From Zavarzinia aquatilis (GTDB lineage: Bacteria; Pseudomonadota; Alphaproteobacteria; Zavarziniales; Zavarziniaceae), in NCBI RefSeq assembly GCF_003173035.1, contig NZ_QGLE01000002.1:124001-188000 (forward strand): a stretch of DNA of 64,000 bases. The letters run 5' to 3'. Position numbers and translations under genes: made by a program. How positions within the stretch are numbered: position 1 is the first letter of the stretch; each line of letters begins with the position of its first letter. The notes below the pieces were generated by a model. It had not been told where the DNA came from, searched no databases, and was given only the letters and a program-made list of their open reading frames with translations. Shown piece by piece: positions 54,008 to 63,275 of this stretch.

Positions 54008-55039
54008 TCAGTTGAGGTTACGCCGGGTCAGCCGCGCGACGAGCGCGGAGAGACCGGCGGGTTCGGCGATGAGGAAAGCGATGATCAACCCGCCGACGAC
54101 GATCTTCTGGGCGTTCTCGAGCACGCCCGAATCGAAGGTGTCGCCCAGCAGCGCCTGGCCGAGACGGCTGAGGATCAGCGGGAAGATCACGATGAAGCCG
54201 GCGCCGAGGAAGGCGCCCCGGATCGAGGCGAGGCCGCCGATGATGACGATGAAGAGGATCTGGAACGAGCGGTCGAGGTCGAAGCCCGCCGGCTCCACCG
54301 TGCGCAGGTAGGCGAAGGCCCAGAGCGCCCCGGCGACGCCGACGATGAAGGACGAGACGGCGAAGGCGAGCAGCTTCACCCGCAGGACCGAGATGCCGAG
54401 GCTGGACGCCGCCACGTCGCGGTCGCGAACGGCGATGAAGCTGCGCCCGATCTCCGAGCGGGTGAGACGCCAGGCGGCCAGGGTGAGCAGGGCAACGACG
54501 ATGAGCGAGAACAGATAGCGCCCGACCGAGCTGTCGAAACTGATGCCGAGCACGGTCAGCGGCGGCGCGGTGATGACACCCGAGGCATTGCCGTTGGAGA
54601 ACCAGTCGAATTTGGTCAGCGCCCACTGCACGAAGAATTGCGCGGCGAGGGTCGAGACAGCGAGATAGAAACCCTTGAGCCGCAGCGACGGCAGCCCGAA
54701 GACAAGGCCGACCGCCGCCGCCGTGACCCCGCCGAGCGCGAGCCCGGCGAGCAGCGGCAGCCCCTCGATCCGCAGGATGAAATTGTAACTCGCGAAGGCC
54801 CCCACCGCCATGAAGGCGGCGGAGCCGAGCGAGACCTGCCCTGCATAGCCGGTCAACAGGTTGAGGCCGACACCGGCGAGCGAGAGCGCCAGGAACGGCA
54901 CCAGGATCGCGTCGAACAGATATTGATCGCCGACGAAGGGCACGACCCCAAAGGCGACGGCGAGCAACAGGGCCACCGGCAGGCGCCCGGCCCAGGCGGG
55001 CAGGCCCTGACGGGGCTGGGACAGGGTCAGATCGGTCAT
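54008..55039 (-). CDS. livM: LIV-type ABC permease (LivM-like)
   Basis: 343 residues from MTDLTLSQPRQG, starting just after the livH stop. Several membrane helices and the LNLLTGYAGQVSLGSAAFMAVGAF and LLAFAVSSFIVGVAGAL segments (conserved EAA-like loop of LivM) are present. It pairs with LivH. Confidence 0.84.
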   Translation of the reverse strand: MTDLTLSQPRQGLPAWAGRLPVALLLAVAFGVVPFVGDQYLFDAILVPFLALSLAGVGLNLLTGYAGQVSLGSAAFMAVGAFASYNFILRIEGLPLLAGLALGGVTAAAVGLVFGLPSLRLKGFYLAVSTLAAQFFVQWALTKFDWFSNGNASGVITAPPLTVLGISFDSSVGRYLFSLIVVALLTLAAWRLTRSEIGRSFIAVRDRDVAASSLGISVLRVKLLAFAVSSFIVGVAGALWAFAYLRTVEPAGFDLDRSFQILFIVIIGGLASIRGAFLGAGFIVIFPLILSRLGQALLGDTFDSGVLENAQKIVVGGLIIAFLIAEPAGLSALVARLTRRNLN

Positions 55040-55041
55040 GG

Positions 55042-55923
55042 TCACACCCGCTCCACCAGCTTCTGGCCGAACAGGCCGGAAGGACGCACCAACAGGAACG
55101 CGAGGGCGGCGACATAGGCGAACCAGCCCTCGATCCCGCCGCCGAAGAGGGGACCGATGTAAACCTCGGCCAGTTTCTCGGCCGCGCCGATCAGCAGGCC
55201 GCCGACGATGGCGCCGGCAACGGAATCGAAGCCGCCGAGCACCAGGACGGGCAAAGCCTTGAGGACGACGAGGGAGAGGGAGAACTGTACCCCGAGCCGC
55301 GCGCCCCACAACAGGCCGGAGACCAGGGCGACGACACCCGCGGCGATCCAGACCGCGACCCAGACCCGGGGCAGGCGGATGCCGACGGAGAGCGCCGCCA
55401 CCTGATCGTCGGCCACCGCGCGAAAGGCAAGGCCGGTGCGGGTCTTGCGGAAGAACAGCACGAGCGCGAGCACCATCGCCCCGGCGATACCGGCGGCGAA
55501 GAGATCGAACTGGCTGATGAAGATGCCCGCCGCCTCGATCGGGGCATCGTCGATGCCGAGGTCGAGGCCATGGACCTGCGCGCCCCAGAGCAGTTGCGAC
55601 GCGCCTTCGATCACATAGGAGAGGCCGAGCGTCGCCATGAAGAGGGTGATCGGCGGCTGATTGACCAGCGGCCGCAGCACGAAACGCTCGATCGCAAGGC
55701 CGATGACGACCATGGCGCCGAGCGTGATCGCCAGCGCGGCGACGAAGGGCACCTCACGCTCGACGAGGCTGACGAAGGTCAGCGCGGCGAAGAGCAATTG
55801 CGCCCCTTGGGCGAAATTGAGCACGCCCGAGGTTTTGTAGATCAGCACGAAACCGATCGCGACCAGGGAATACATCACGCCGGACAACAGGCCGCCGACC
55901 AGCACTTCGAGCAGGAAATCCAT
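55042..55923 (-). CDS. livH: LIV-type ABC permease (LivH-like)
   Basis: 293 residues. FLLEVLVGGLLSGVMYSLVAIGFVLIYKTSGVLNFAQG is the standard LivH opening (NFAQG). Length is normal. The livM start lies two bases after its stop. Confidence 0.85.
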   Translation of the reverse strand: MDFLLEVLVGGLLSGVMYSLVAIGFVLIYKTSGVLNFAQGAQLLFAALTFVSLVEREVPFVAALAITLGAMVVIGLAIERFVLRPLVNQPPITLFMATLGLSYVIEGASQLLWGAQVHGLDLGIDDAPIEAAGIFISQFDLFAAGIAGAMVLALVLFFRKTRTGLAFRAVADDQVAALSVGIRLPRVWVAVWIAAGVVALVSGLLWGARLGVQFSLSLVVLKALPVLVLGGFDSVAGAIVGGLLIGAAEKLAEVYIGPLFGGGIEGWFAYVAALAFLLVRPSGLFGQKLVERV

Positions 55924-55935
55924 GGCTTCAGCCTT

Positions 55936-56823
55936 TCAGTGACCGGCGCCGAGATAGGCTTCGATCACGCGGGGGTCGTCGCGCACCGCGTCCGGCGTGC
56001 CGTCGGCGATCTTCTGGCCGTAGTCGAGCACAAGGATGTGATCGGACAGGTTCATGACGACGCCGATGTCGTGTTCGATCAGGACGACGGTCATGCCGAA
56101 GCGGGCCTTGGCGGCGAGGATGGCGTCGGACAGGTCCTGCTTCTCGCCCGCGCTCATGCCCGCCATCGGCTCGTCGAGCAGGAGGAGCCGGGGCCGCGCC
56201 GCGAGCGCCCGCGCGAGTTCCACCCGCTTCTGCAGGCCATAGGGCAGCGCGCCGACCTGACGCTCGGCGAAGGCGCCCAGCTGAAGGAAATCGAGCAGGC
56301 GGAGCGCCTCCTCCCGCGCCTCGGCTTCCTCGCGGCGGGCGCGCGGCAGGCCGAGGATCTGCTCGAAAAGCCCGGCGCGATGGGCAAGGCTGCGGCCGGT
56401 GACGATATTGTCGATCACCGACAGGCCCTTGAACAGGGCGATGTTCTGGAAGGTGCGGGCGATCCCTGCGCGGGCGGCATTCCGCGCGCCGCGACCGGTC
56501 AGGTCCAGGCCCCGGAACAGCACACGTCCCGACTGCGGCCGGTAGATGCCGTTGATCACGTTGAGGAGCGAGCTTTTGCCCGCGCCATTCGGCCCGATGA
56601 TCGCCAGCGTCTCGCCCTCGCGCGCGGCGAAGCCGATATCGGACAGCGCCCTCACCCCGCCAAAGGCGAGGCTGACGCCCTGCAGGACGAGGAGTGCGTC
56701 GCCCCGATACACCGGAGGCGCCGCTTCCTCCTCCTCGCGGCGCAGGAAGGCGGGGGTTACCCCGGCCTGTTCCAGCGCCCAGGCGGTCGCGATCTGTTCA
56801 GACATCACCATCATCATCTTCAT
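55936..56823 (-). CDS. livG: LIV-type ABC transporter ATPase (LivG-like) with extended N-terminus
   Basis: 295 residues (the first ATG is one of several near MKMMMVMSEQ; the true start may be MSEQ at 56805). Walker A IIGPNGAGKSS, signature YGLQKRVELARAL, Walker B LLLLDEPMAGMSAGE. A roughly 45-residue lead-in, including RREEEEAAPPV, precedes the ATPase core and is unusual for LivG. Second ABC ATPase of the importer. Confidence 0.83.
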   Translation of the reverse strand: MKMMMVMSEQIATAWALEQAGVTPAFLRREEEEAAPPVYRGDALLVLQGVSLAFGGVRALSDIGFAAREGETLAIIGPNGAGKSSLLNVINGIYRPQSGRVLFRGLDLTGRGARNAARAGIARTFQNIALFKGLSVIDNIVTGRSLAHRAGLFEQILGLPRARREEAEAREEALRLLDFLQLGAFAERQVGALPYGLQKRVELARALAARPRLLLLDEPMAGMSAGEKQDLSDAILAAKARFGMTVVLIEHDIGVVMNLSDHILVLDYGQKIADGTPDAVRDDPRVIEAYLGAGH

Positions 56824-56892
56824 CCCGGTAACCGGATCGGTGCCGCTTTGGCACCGATCCGGCCTGCCGCCCTCGTGGTTTCGGGGCAGCGA

Positions 56893-58026
56893 TCAGGCGA
56901 CGGCGGCGGTCGCCGGCAGGGGCTTCGCCCGCTCCAGCTCGCGCACCAGCGGCAGCACCTTCTCGCCGAAATAGGCGACTTCTTCCTGGAAGTGCAGGAA
57001 GCCGCCCAGCACCAGATTGACGTCCAGCGCCTTCAGGGCGTAGATGCGCTCGGCGATCTGTTCGGGGGTGCCGATCAGATTGGTCTTGAAGCCGTCGTTA
57101 TACTGGACGAGATCGTTGAAGCCCGACTTCGACCACATGCCCTGCCCGTCGGGCGAGGCCTGACCGGCCTGTTTCACCGCGCCGCCAAAGGCATTCACCG
57201 CCTCGGCGTCCGCCTGGTCGATGATCGCCTGGAGTTCCGCCTTGGCTTCCTTCTCGGTATCGCGGGCGATGATGAAGGCGTTGACGCCGAACTTCACCTG
57301 ACCGGCACGGCCGTTGCGGGCGGCGATCGCGTTCACGTCGTCGATCTGGGCCTTGTGGCCTTCGGGCGTGTTGCCATTCATGAAGTACCAGTCGGAGACG
57401 GCACCCGCGTTCTCGCGCGCGGCCTTGCTGTTGCCGCCCTGGAAGATCTCGGGATGCGGCGCCTGCACCGGCTTGGGCCGCAGGTTGAAGTCGTTGATCT
57501 GGTAGAAGTCGCCCTTGTAGGTGAAATTGTCCCGGGTCCAGATGCCCTTCACCACCTCGATGAACTCGCGGCTGCGGCGGTAACGCTCGTCGTGCTCGAG
57601 CCAGGGCAGGCCGAGCGCCGTGAATTCGCCCTTGAACCAGCCCGAGACCACGTTGATCGCCCAGCGGCCGCCGAACAGCTGATCGGCGGAAGCGCCGAGC
57701 TTGGCGATGACGGCGGGATGCCAGGGACCGGGCAGGATCGCGGCGATCACCTTCAGCTTCGTCGTCGCCGCGAGCAGGGCGGTCGAGAAGGTGGTCGATT
57801 CATGCTGGTATTCGGCGCCATAGGAGCCGATGAAACGGATCTGCGACAGGGCGTAATCGAAGCCCGCCTCCTCGGCGATGCGCGCCAGCTTGATGTTGTA
57901 GTCGAGGTTCCAGTCCGTCCGCTGCGGGATCTTCGAGACGACGAGGCCGCCCGAGACGTTGGGCACCCAATAGGCGAATTTCACGGCGTCCTCGGTCTTG
58001 GCGGCGATGGGAGCGATGGCGTTCAT
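56893..58026 (-). CDS. sfnG: FMNH2-dependent dimethyl sulfone monooxygenase
   Basis: 377 residues, luciferase-like (LLM) fold. FAYWVPNVSGGLVVSKIPQRTDW, LARIAEEAGFDYALSQIRFIGSYG and WAINVVSGWFKGEFTALGLPW match SfnG, which converts dimethyl sulfone to methanesulfinate using FMNH2. The FMN reductase gene before it supplies reduced flavin. It is followed by a 69-bp gap and livG. Confidence 0.85.
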   Translation of the reverse strand: MNAIAPIAAKTEDAVKFAYWVPNVSGGLVVSKIPQRTDWNLDYNIKLARIAEEAGFDYALSQIRFIGSYGAEYQHESTTFSTALLAATTKLKVIAAILPGPWHPAVIAKLGASADQLFGGRWAINVVSGWFKGEFTALGLPWLEHDERYRRSREFIEVVKGIWTRDNFTYKGDFYQINDFNLRPKPVQAPHPEIFQGGNSKAARENAGAVSDWYFMNGNTPEGHKAQIDDVNAIAARNGRAGQVKFGVNAFIIARDTEKEAKAELQAIIDQADAEAVNAFGGAVKQAGQASPDGQGMWSKSGFNDLVQYNDGFKTNLIGTPEQIAERIYALKALDVNLVLGGFLHFQEEVAYFGEKVLPLVRELERAKPLPATAAVA

Positions 58027-58050
58027 GGCGATGGTTCCTTGTGTTTCCGG

Positions 58051-58638
58051 TCAGGCGGTACGGGCGAGAACGACCGGCGACGGCACGACCGTCGCGCGAC
58101 GCTCCAGAAGGCGGGCGGCTTCGCTGGCGGCACGGTCGATGCGGGCCGAAATGGCAGGATTCGACAGCTGGAGATCGGTGAAATCGGTCTCGGTCGCGAA
58201 AATCGTGGTCGGCACCGTGTAGGCGCCGAAGAAACCCAGCAGCGGGCGCAACTGGTGCTCGGTCACCAGCCCGTGCAGAGGCGAGCCGCCGGTGGCCGAA
58301 AGCACCGCGATCTTCCCGGCGAGGGCGTCATGTGCGACGAGATCGAACAGATGCTTGAACAGCCCGGTGTAGGAGCCGCGATAGACGGGCGTGCCGAGGA
58401 CCAGGATGTCCGCGGTCTCGATCCTGCGGACCAGTGCCTCCCCTTCCGGCGGGAGGTCCGCGCGGCCCGGCGCGGCCAGCAGCGGCCCCGAGACCGCACC
58501 AAGGTCGATCGCCTCGTGGATCACCGGAATGCGGACCGAAACGGCATCGGCGATGGCCCGCACGAGATGGCCGGTCCGCGACGGCTGCCGGGGACTGCCG
58601 TTGACCGACACGAGACTGAAAGGCTGAGAGTGAGGCAC
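58051..58638 (-). CDS. msuE: NADPH-dependent FMN reductase (MsuE/SsuE-like)
   Basis: 195 residues from a GTG (58638), chosen because the sigma-54-like promoter at 58677-58693 would start transcription near 58665, after the ATG at 58674. The flavodoxin-like opening SVNGSPRQPSRTGHLVRAI and LGTPVYRGSYTGLFKHLFDLV are clear. It provides FMNH2 for SfnG, the next gene. Confidence 0.82.
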   Translation of the reverse strand: MPHSQPFSLVSVNGSPRQPSRTGHLVRAIADAVSVRIPVIHEAIDLGAVSGPLLAAPGRADLPPEGEALVRRIETADILVLGTPVYRGSYTGLFKHLFDLVAHDALAGKIAVLSATGGSPLHGLVTEHQLRPLLGFFGAYTVPTTIFATETDFTDLQLSNPAISARIDRAASEAARLLERRATVVPSPVVLARTA

Positions 58639-58676
58639 GACGACATCCGGGGGCAATTTACACACCCCGATCACCT

Positions 58677-58693
58677 ATCAATAATCATGCCAA
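58677..58693 (-). promoter_or_regulatory. Sigma-54-like promoter of the msuE-sfnG-liv operon
   Basis: On the minus strand: TTGGCATGATTATTGAT. GG and the -12 pair are N10 apart, but the -12 pair is GA, not GC. It closely resembles the promoter at 47486. Start of transcription would be near 58665. Confidence 0.6.
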
Positions 58694-58816
58694 CACATAA
58701 TGTTCGTAGTTTTCCTTAATTAACTTATTTAAAAAGTACAAATGCTGCTGGATTCTCGACAAACGATGCTGACCCCCTGCACCGATTTCAACAGATCGAG
58801 CCTGGGCCGACATGCG

Positions 58817-58848
58817 AAAGGGGCACCGTCTCGCGACGATGCCCCTTT
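58817..58848 (-). terminator. Terminator downstream of sfnR
   Basis: AAAGGGGCA (58817-58825) pairs with TGCCCCTTT (58840-58848), with an inner CGTC/GACG stem. On the minus strand a short T run ends the stem. It lies 25 bp past the sfnR stop. Confidence 0.65.
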
Positions 58849-58872
58849 CCTTCCGCTGTATCGCGAGCGATA

Positions 58873-59910
58873 TCAGGGCTCGCGGTTCGTCGGCTTCAAC
58901 AGTCCGTGACGCTGCATCAAGGTACGCAGCACATTCCGCGTGACGCCGAGATTGGCCGCGGCGCGCACCTGATTGCCGTGGCAGGCCGCGAGGGCGCGCA
59001 ACACCAGCAACTCCTGGACCCGTTCGAACAGATCGGGTGTGTCGAAGGCCAGCAAATCGTCAACGAGGCCGGAAAGCAGACCGAGACTGTCGGGCACCAC
59101 TTCAGGCGCGGCGGTCGCGCGCCGGACGGTCAGGGTCAGGTCAGCCGGCGTGACATGGGGCGTTCGCAGTCCGACCAGCGCCGCCTGCACGACATTTTCC
59201 AGCTCGCGGATATTGCCGGGCCAATCGTGGCGCAACAGGGCGGCCTCCGCTTCCGCCGTGAAGGGGATCCCCCCGGGCTGCGCGGCGTAATGCCGGCTGA
59301 AATGGCGGGCCAGGGGCAGGATATCGGCGGGCCGATCGCGCAAGGGCGGAATGCGCAGCGTGGCGACCCTGATGCGATAGTATAGATCCTCGCGGAAACG
59401 GCCGTCGGCGATGGCCTGTTCAAGATCGACGTTGGTCGCCGTGATCAGGCGAACGTTGATCGGCCGCGCCACACGGGCGCCCACGCGCGTTACTTCGCGT
59501 TCCTGGATGACGCGCAGCAGCTTTGCCTGCATGGCCGGCGCCAGTTCGCCAATTTCATCGAGGAACAGCGTGCCGCCGTCCGCGGCCTCGAACCAGCCGG
59601 CGGTCGCAACGAAAGCACCGGTGAAGGCCCCTCTTTCATGGCCGAACAATTCGCTCTCGAACAGGCTCTCGGACAGGGCGGCGCAGTTGACCGCGACGAA
59701 GGGCCGGCCTTGCCGGGCACCCAGCGCATGAATGCGCCGCGCCACCAATTCCTTGCCCACGCCGGTTTCGCCGCGGATCAGGATATGGACGGATGACTTC
59801 GCCACCCGCTCGATCTCGGCCTCGAGGCCGAGCGAGACGGGATCGACGAATATGGCTGAGGCCCCGTCGCTACGCTGCGTTGGCATGGCGACCACCTTGT
59901 TAACAGACAT
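58873..59910 (-). CDS. sfnR: Sigma-54-dependent activator, SfnR-like
   Basis: 345 residues from MSVNKVVAMPT (an upstream ATG at 59955 and TTG at 59973 are in frame). It has the AAA+ core: Walker A GETGVGKE, the sigma-54-contacting GAFTGA loop in ERGAFTGAF, Walker B TLFLDEIGEL, and a Fis-type HTH at the end (AAANLGVTRNVLRTLMQRHG). There is no receiver domain, as in SfnR. It should activate both sigma-54 promoters found in this window. Confidence 0.85.
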   Translation of the reverse strand: MSVNKVVAMPTQRSDGASAIFVDPVSLGLEAEIERVAKSSVHILIRGETGVGKELVARRIHALGARQGRPFVAVNCAALSESLFESELFGHERGAFTGAFVATAGWFEAADGGTLFLDEIGELAPAMQAKLLRVIQEREVTRVGARVARPINVRLITATNVDLEQAIADGRFREDLYYRIRVATLRIPPLRDRPADILPLARHFSRHYAAQPGGIPFTAEAEAALLRHDWPGNIRELENVVQAALVGLRTPHVTPADLTLTVRRATAAPEVVPDSLGLLSGLVDDLLAFDTPDLFERVQELLVLRALAACHGNQVRAAANLGVTRNVLRTLMQRHGLLKPTNREP

Positions 59911-60119
59911 GTCATTACCCGATACAGAAGCTGAAGCGCCCGGGAAGGCGCCCATGGCGGTCGACGTCGACAATCCTCGCCAGTCGGCAATGCCGACTTG
60001 GCATGATGGTCAACATCGCGCCGCGTGATGGGCCCCTGTGGCCCCGGAGCTTCCGGCGAAGGCGACATGGCGACCGGACATGACCTTCCTCCTTCATGAT
60101 CGGAACAGATTCCATGTTG

Positions 60120-60148
60120 TATCTAAATTATTCACATCAATTTCTCAA
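60120..60148 (-). promoter_or_regulatory. Candidate sigma-70 promoter upstream of sfnR
   Basis: On the minus strand TTGAGA (60143-60148), a 17-bp spacer and TAGATA (60120-60125), in a strongly AT-rich stretch. It lies 210 bp upstream of the chosen sfnR start; the 59911-60282 gap otherwise holds no gene. Confidence 0.4.
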
Positions 60149-60282
60149 TTATTATAAATATCAACACTATTATAATGTTATTTATGCTCCGCCACGATCC
60201 AGCGCGCGTGCCGCGACATTCTCCCACGAAGGAAATGCGGCAACGGGATAATCCCGTCGGGATCGGTTCTGCTGGAAAGGGA

Positions 60283-60359
60283 TGGTGTCCCCGGCGGGAT
60301 TCGAACCCACGGCCCCAGGATTAGGAATCCTGTGCTCTATCCTGCTGAGCTACGGAGAC
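60283..60359 (-). tRNA. tRNA-Arg (anticodon CCT)
   Basis: Acceptor GTCTCCG pairs with CGGGGAC (one G-T), discriminator A and encoded CCA. The anticodon loop TTCCTAA gives CCT, reading AGG (Arg). No insertion is seen at this tRNA. Confidence 0.95.
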
Positions 60360-60393
60360 ACGCGGGCAGTTTTAGCGGTGCCGGCACAGCCTG

Positions 60394-61434
60394 TCAAAGG
60401 CCGAAGGCGTTGCCGGGCAGTACCTCGCCGAACTGGCCGAGGCGGTTGCTGTGGCAGCGGTCCGACGAGTTGAAGGGGCATTCGCCGTAGTAGAAGGCCA
60501 TCTTCTTGTCGACGTCCTGCACCCGGAAACAATCCTTGGCGCCGAGGTCGATGATCTTCTCGAACTTCAGGCACATGCGGCCGTTCTCGAGGCTCCACAC
60601 CCCGCGCTCGGTCACGACCTTCTCCTCCATCGCGCCCTTCTTGCCGATGGCCTTGTAATAGATGCGGGCGATCACCGTGCCGTCCGGCTTCACATAGGCC
60701 TGCCAGGTCACGTCGAAGCGGCCGGCGGCGCCGTCGCGGCTGCCCATCTGGCCCGACAGCGTGTTGCCGATCAGCCGGTTGCGCAGTTCCTCGGTCCCGA
60801 CATCCTTGCCCCGGGCGACGCGCGGCACGCCATTGCCGACGACGCCGCCATCGCCCGCCACCTCGCCCGCGGCGGCATTGGGATCGGCGGCACCGGCCGC
60901 CGTCCCCCGCCCTTCCCCGGTTGTAACCTGTCCCGTACCCGTGCCCGGCAGGCTGGCCGGCGTGGGCGGCGCGGGCGCGGGCCGGGCCGGGGCGGCAACC
61001 GTCGGCCGGGGCGGGGTCGGCGCCTTGGGCTTTGGCGGCGGCGGTTTCTGCACCACGGGCTCGGGCACTTTCGAGACCGGCTCGGGCGGGGGCGGGGGCG
61101 GCGCCTCGGGCACGGGCGGGGCCTCGGCCACGACGGGCGGCGCCGGCGCGGGCGGAACCGGTGCCGGCTCGACCGGCGTCACCTCGGCGGCGGTCGGCAC
61201 GGCGGAAGCCGCGGCATCGTCGCCGTCGCCCCTGGTGGCGTCACCCGGCACGTCATAGACGATGTCGATCGCCATGCCGCCCGCGCCATCCTGCGCTTCG
61301 TCGGGCAATTTCAGCAGGATGGCCAGCAGGATCAAGACATGAAGCAACGCAGATGCAAAAACCGCGAGCCGATCCATGCTGCGCCTGCGGGACGCAGGTG
61401 CGGTAACTTCTGATGTTGCATTCAGTACCGACAT
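60394..61434 (-). CDS. TonB-like protein with unusual C-terminal domain
   Basis: 346 residues. A short cytoplasmic start and one membrane helix (LAVFASALLHVLILLAILLKL) are followed by a long Pro/Ala-rich region (about 85-165), the TonB/TolA layout. Instead of a TonB C-terminal domain it has GNTLSGQ, YVKPDGTVIARIYYKAIG, WSLENGRMCLKF and Cys residues, resembling DUF995/lipocalin-like rhizobial proteins. It may span the periplasm without energising a receptor. Confidence 0.6.
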   Translation of the reverse strand: MSVLNATSEVTAPASRRRSMDRLAVFASALLHVLILLAILLKLPDEAQDGAGGMAIDIVYDVPGDATRGDGDDAAASAVPTAAEVTPVEPAPVPPAPAPPVVAEAPPVPEAPPPPPPEPVSKVPEPVVQKPPPPKPKAPTPPRPTVAAPARPAPAPPTPASLPGTGTGQVTTGEGRGTAAGAADPNAAAGEVAGDGGVVGNGVPRVARGKDVGTEELRNRLIGNTLSGQMGSRDGAAGRFDVTWQAYVKPDGTVIARIYYKAIGKKGAMEEKVVTERGVWSLENGRMCLKFEKIIDLGAKDCFRVQDVDKKMAFYYGECPFNSSDRCHSNRLGQFGEVLPGNAFGL

Positions 61435-61658
61435 GACGTCATGATGCCCGTCAGCAAGAAAAAGAAAAGCGCCAGCTGCGAATCACGTCGAACACATCGG
61501 CGACCTGCTGGCGGGGGAGAAATTCGGCGGCCCAACAAAAAGAAAAGGCCACCGGAACAACCGAGGGGATAAAAAAACAACCCCCGGTGATCGGTTGAAG
61601 GCACGCTGGGGAGGGTGTCGGCAATCGGCAGGGACTATGGGATGGACCCCGGGAATGG

Positions 61659-61696
61659 GCGGTCCGGCGACACTCCGCGCCGGGCCGCTTTTTTTT
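61659..61696 (+). terminator. Strong + strand terminator with no gene upstream
   Basis: GCGGTCCGGCG (61659-61669) pairs with CGCCGGGCCGC (61678-61688, one G-T) and eight T follow. No plus-strand protein gene ends here, so it may end a small RNA from the 61435-61658 region. Confidence 0.75.
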
Positions 61697-61719
61697 GGCC
61701 GAAAGCCCCCTCGCCCGCC

Positions 61720-62502
61720 TTAGGCCGCGACCGGCATCGGCCCCGTTTCGCCCCCGGCGTTCATCAGGCCCGACGCGTGATAAAGCGCGGGCGTGCCGAC
61801 ATTCAGCTGGCGGCGCACCTCGTCGAGCGGCAGCGGCAGCAGGGCTTCCCAGTCGGCGCCGGGCAGGAAGGTGGCGGCGCGGCCGATCTTCCACGCCTGC
61901 CAGGCCATGCGCGCGACGGGCTGACCCGGCAATTCCTTGCGGAACTTGCCGATGCCGCCGAGGATCACCAGCAGGATGCCGGGATTGCCGGAAACGCCGT
62001 GGGTGAAGGACAGCACGCAAACCTCGCCCATGCCGTCGCGGCCGAACTGACCGACGACGTGGTAGAGATCGTGGGAATCGCGCAGGCGCTCGCCAAAGCG
62101 GCGCATCAGGGGATCGACCTCCTCGCGCTCGCCATAACCTTCGTCGCTGGCGGCGACGAGACCGTCGGCCGTCAGTTGCTCGCGCTCGACGAAGCCGAGA
62201 TAGGCGCGGCCGAGGCTGCCGTCGGGCAGGCTGGCAAGATAGGCCCGGTCGGACAGCACGTCGCATAGGGTACGCGGCCGCTCGAGCAGGGCAAGGGCAT
62301 GGGGCAGGCGACGAAAGCGGTGATAGAGCGCCTCGAAGGCGGGACCGCCCAGGGCGTCGATGATGCGGAAGACCTGAGCGGTATCTTCCTTGTCGCGCAA
62401 CAGGATGCGCAGGGCCCGCAGCGCCTCGAGCGGGCGATAGCGGCGATTGCCCGCCAGCTTGCCGATCCCGGCCTTTTCCTCACCCTTTACCGCCATGGTC
62501 AT
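61720..62502 (-). CDS. coq4: Coq4-family ubiquinone biosynthesis protein
   Basis: 260 residues. The Coq4 metal motif HDLYHVVGQFGRDGMGE (HDxxH-x11-E) is complete. Coq4 replaces the C1 carboxyl by a hydroxyl on the ubiquinone ring in recent work. Start MTMAVKGEE; divergent from a TetR gene with an operator between them. Confidence 0.85.
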   Translation of the reverse strand: MTMAVKGEEKAGIGKLAGNRRYRPLEALRALRILLRDKEDTAQVFRIIDALGGPAFEALYHRFRRLPHALALLERPRTLCDVLSDRAYLASLPDGSLGRAYLGFVEREQLTADGLVAASDEGYGEREEVDPLMRRFGERLRDSHDLYHVVGQFGRDGMGEVCVLSFTHGVSGNPGILLVILGGIGKFRKELPGQPVARMAWQAWKIGRAATFLPGADWEALLPLPLDEVRRQLNVGTPALYHASGLMNAGGETGPMPVAA

Positions 62503-62544
62503 AGCCCCGGTCTTATTTTTCGTGTAACAGAAACCTATAGTCGG

Positions 62545-62560
62545 TTGACATAATTGTCAA
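62545..62560 (+). promoter_or_regulatory. Inverted repeat operator between coq4 and tetR
   Basis: TTGACA-TAAT-TGTCAA is a perfect inverted repeat, overlapping a -35-like TTGACA on both strands. On the minus strand TATAGG 15 bp downstream could be -10 for coq4. It is a likely TetR site. Confidence 0.55.
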
Positions 62561-62598
62561 TTCGCGGGGCGATTCGGGATCGCGGCGGGGAGAGCGGC

Positions 62599-63270
62599 AT
62601 GGCAGCGGTCATCGGGAGCAAGCGCATCCGGCGCACGTCGGAAGAAGCCCGGCGCCAGATCCTCGACGCGGCGGAAGCCCGCCTGACCAACCTCGGCCCC
62701 GAAGGCTTGCGGCTGCAGGATATCGGCCGCGACGTCGGCCTGTCCCATTCCGCCATCCTGCACCATTTCGAGAGTCGCGACGGCCTGGTGAAGGCGCTGT
62801 CGATCCGGGCAACCGAACAGCTGCGCGCCGACGTTCTGGCCGCGCTGGCGACACCGGCGGGCAAGACGCCGGACGCGACCCAGGTCATGCAGAAAGTCTT
62901 CGAGGTTCTGTCCGAGCGCGGCTATGCCCGCCTCGCCGCCTGGCTGACGCTGGAGCATGACGGCGGCAATCAGGGTTTCTCGCAACAGATGATCGCGGAG
63001 CTGATCCGCGTCATTCACAGCATCCGGATGGAACATCACGCGACGGCGGGCGTCGCCCCGCCGTCAGAGGAAGATACGTCCAATATCGTGCTGCTGGTCG
63101 CGACCGTCGCCTACGGCGACGGCATCATGGGCCACGCCCTGCGCGGGGCGGCAAGGCGGCCCGACGACCCGGTTGCGCGCAAGGATTTCCGCCTGTGGTT
63201 CGGCCATCTGATCCAGGCCCATATGGACAGCTATTTCCCGCCCAAGGACGCTGCCCGGCCAAAGGCCTAA
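62599..63270 (+). CDS. TetR-family transcriptional regulator
   Basis: 223 residues from MAAVIGSKRIRRT (GGGGAG upstream). The HTH RRQILDAAEARLTNLGPEGLRLQDIGRDVGLSHSAILHHFESRDGLV is standard TetR. It is divergent from coq4, with a 16-bp inverted repeat between, so it probably controls both. Ligand unknown. Confidence 0.85.
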   Translation: MAAVIGSKRIRRTSEEARRQILDAAEARLTNLGPEGLRLQDIGRDVGLSHSAILHHFESRDGLVKALSIRATEQLRADVLAALATPAGKTPDATQVMQKVFEVLSERGYARLAAWLTLEHDGGNQGFSQQMIAELIRVIHSIRMEHHATAGVAPPSEEDTSNIVLLVATVAYGDGIMGHALRGAARRPDDPVARKDFRLWFGHLIQAHMDSYFPPKDAARPKA

Positions 63271-63275
63271 CATGG

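Noticed and set aside
55570-58719. 1,049-codon + strand ORF
   Set aside because: Shadow of livH, livG, sfnG and msuE; Arg/His/Gln-rich.
61422-61604. 60-codon minus ORF rich in Phe and Leu
   Set aside because: Caused by poly-T/pyrimidine stretches; no ribosome site or family.
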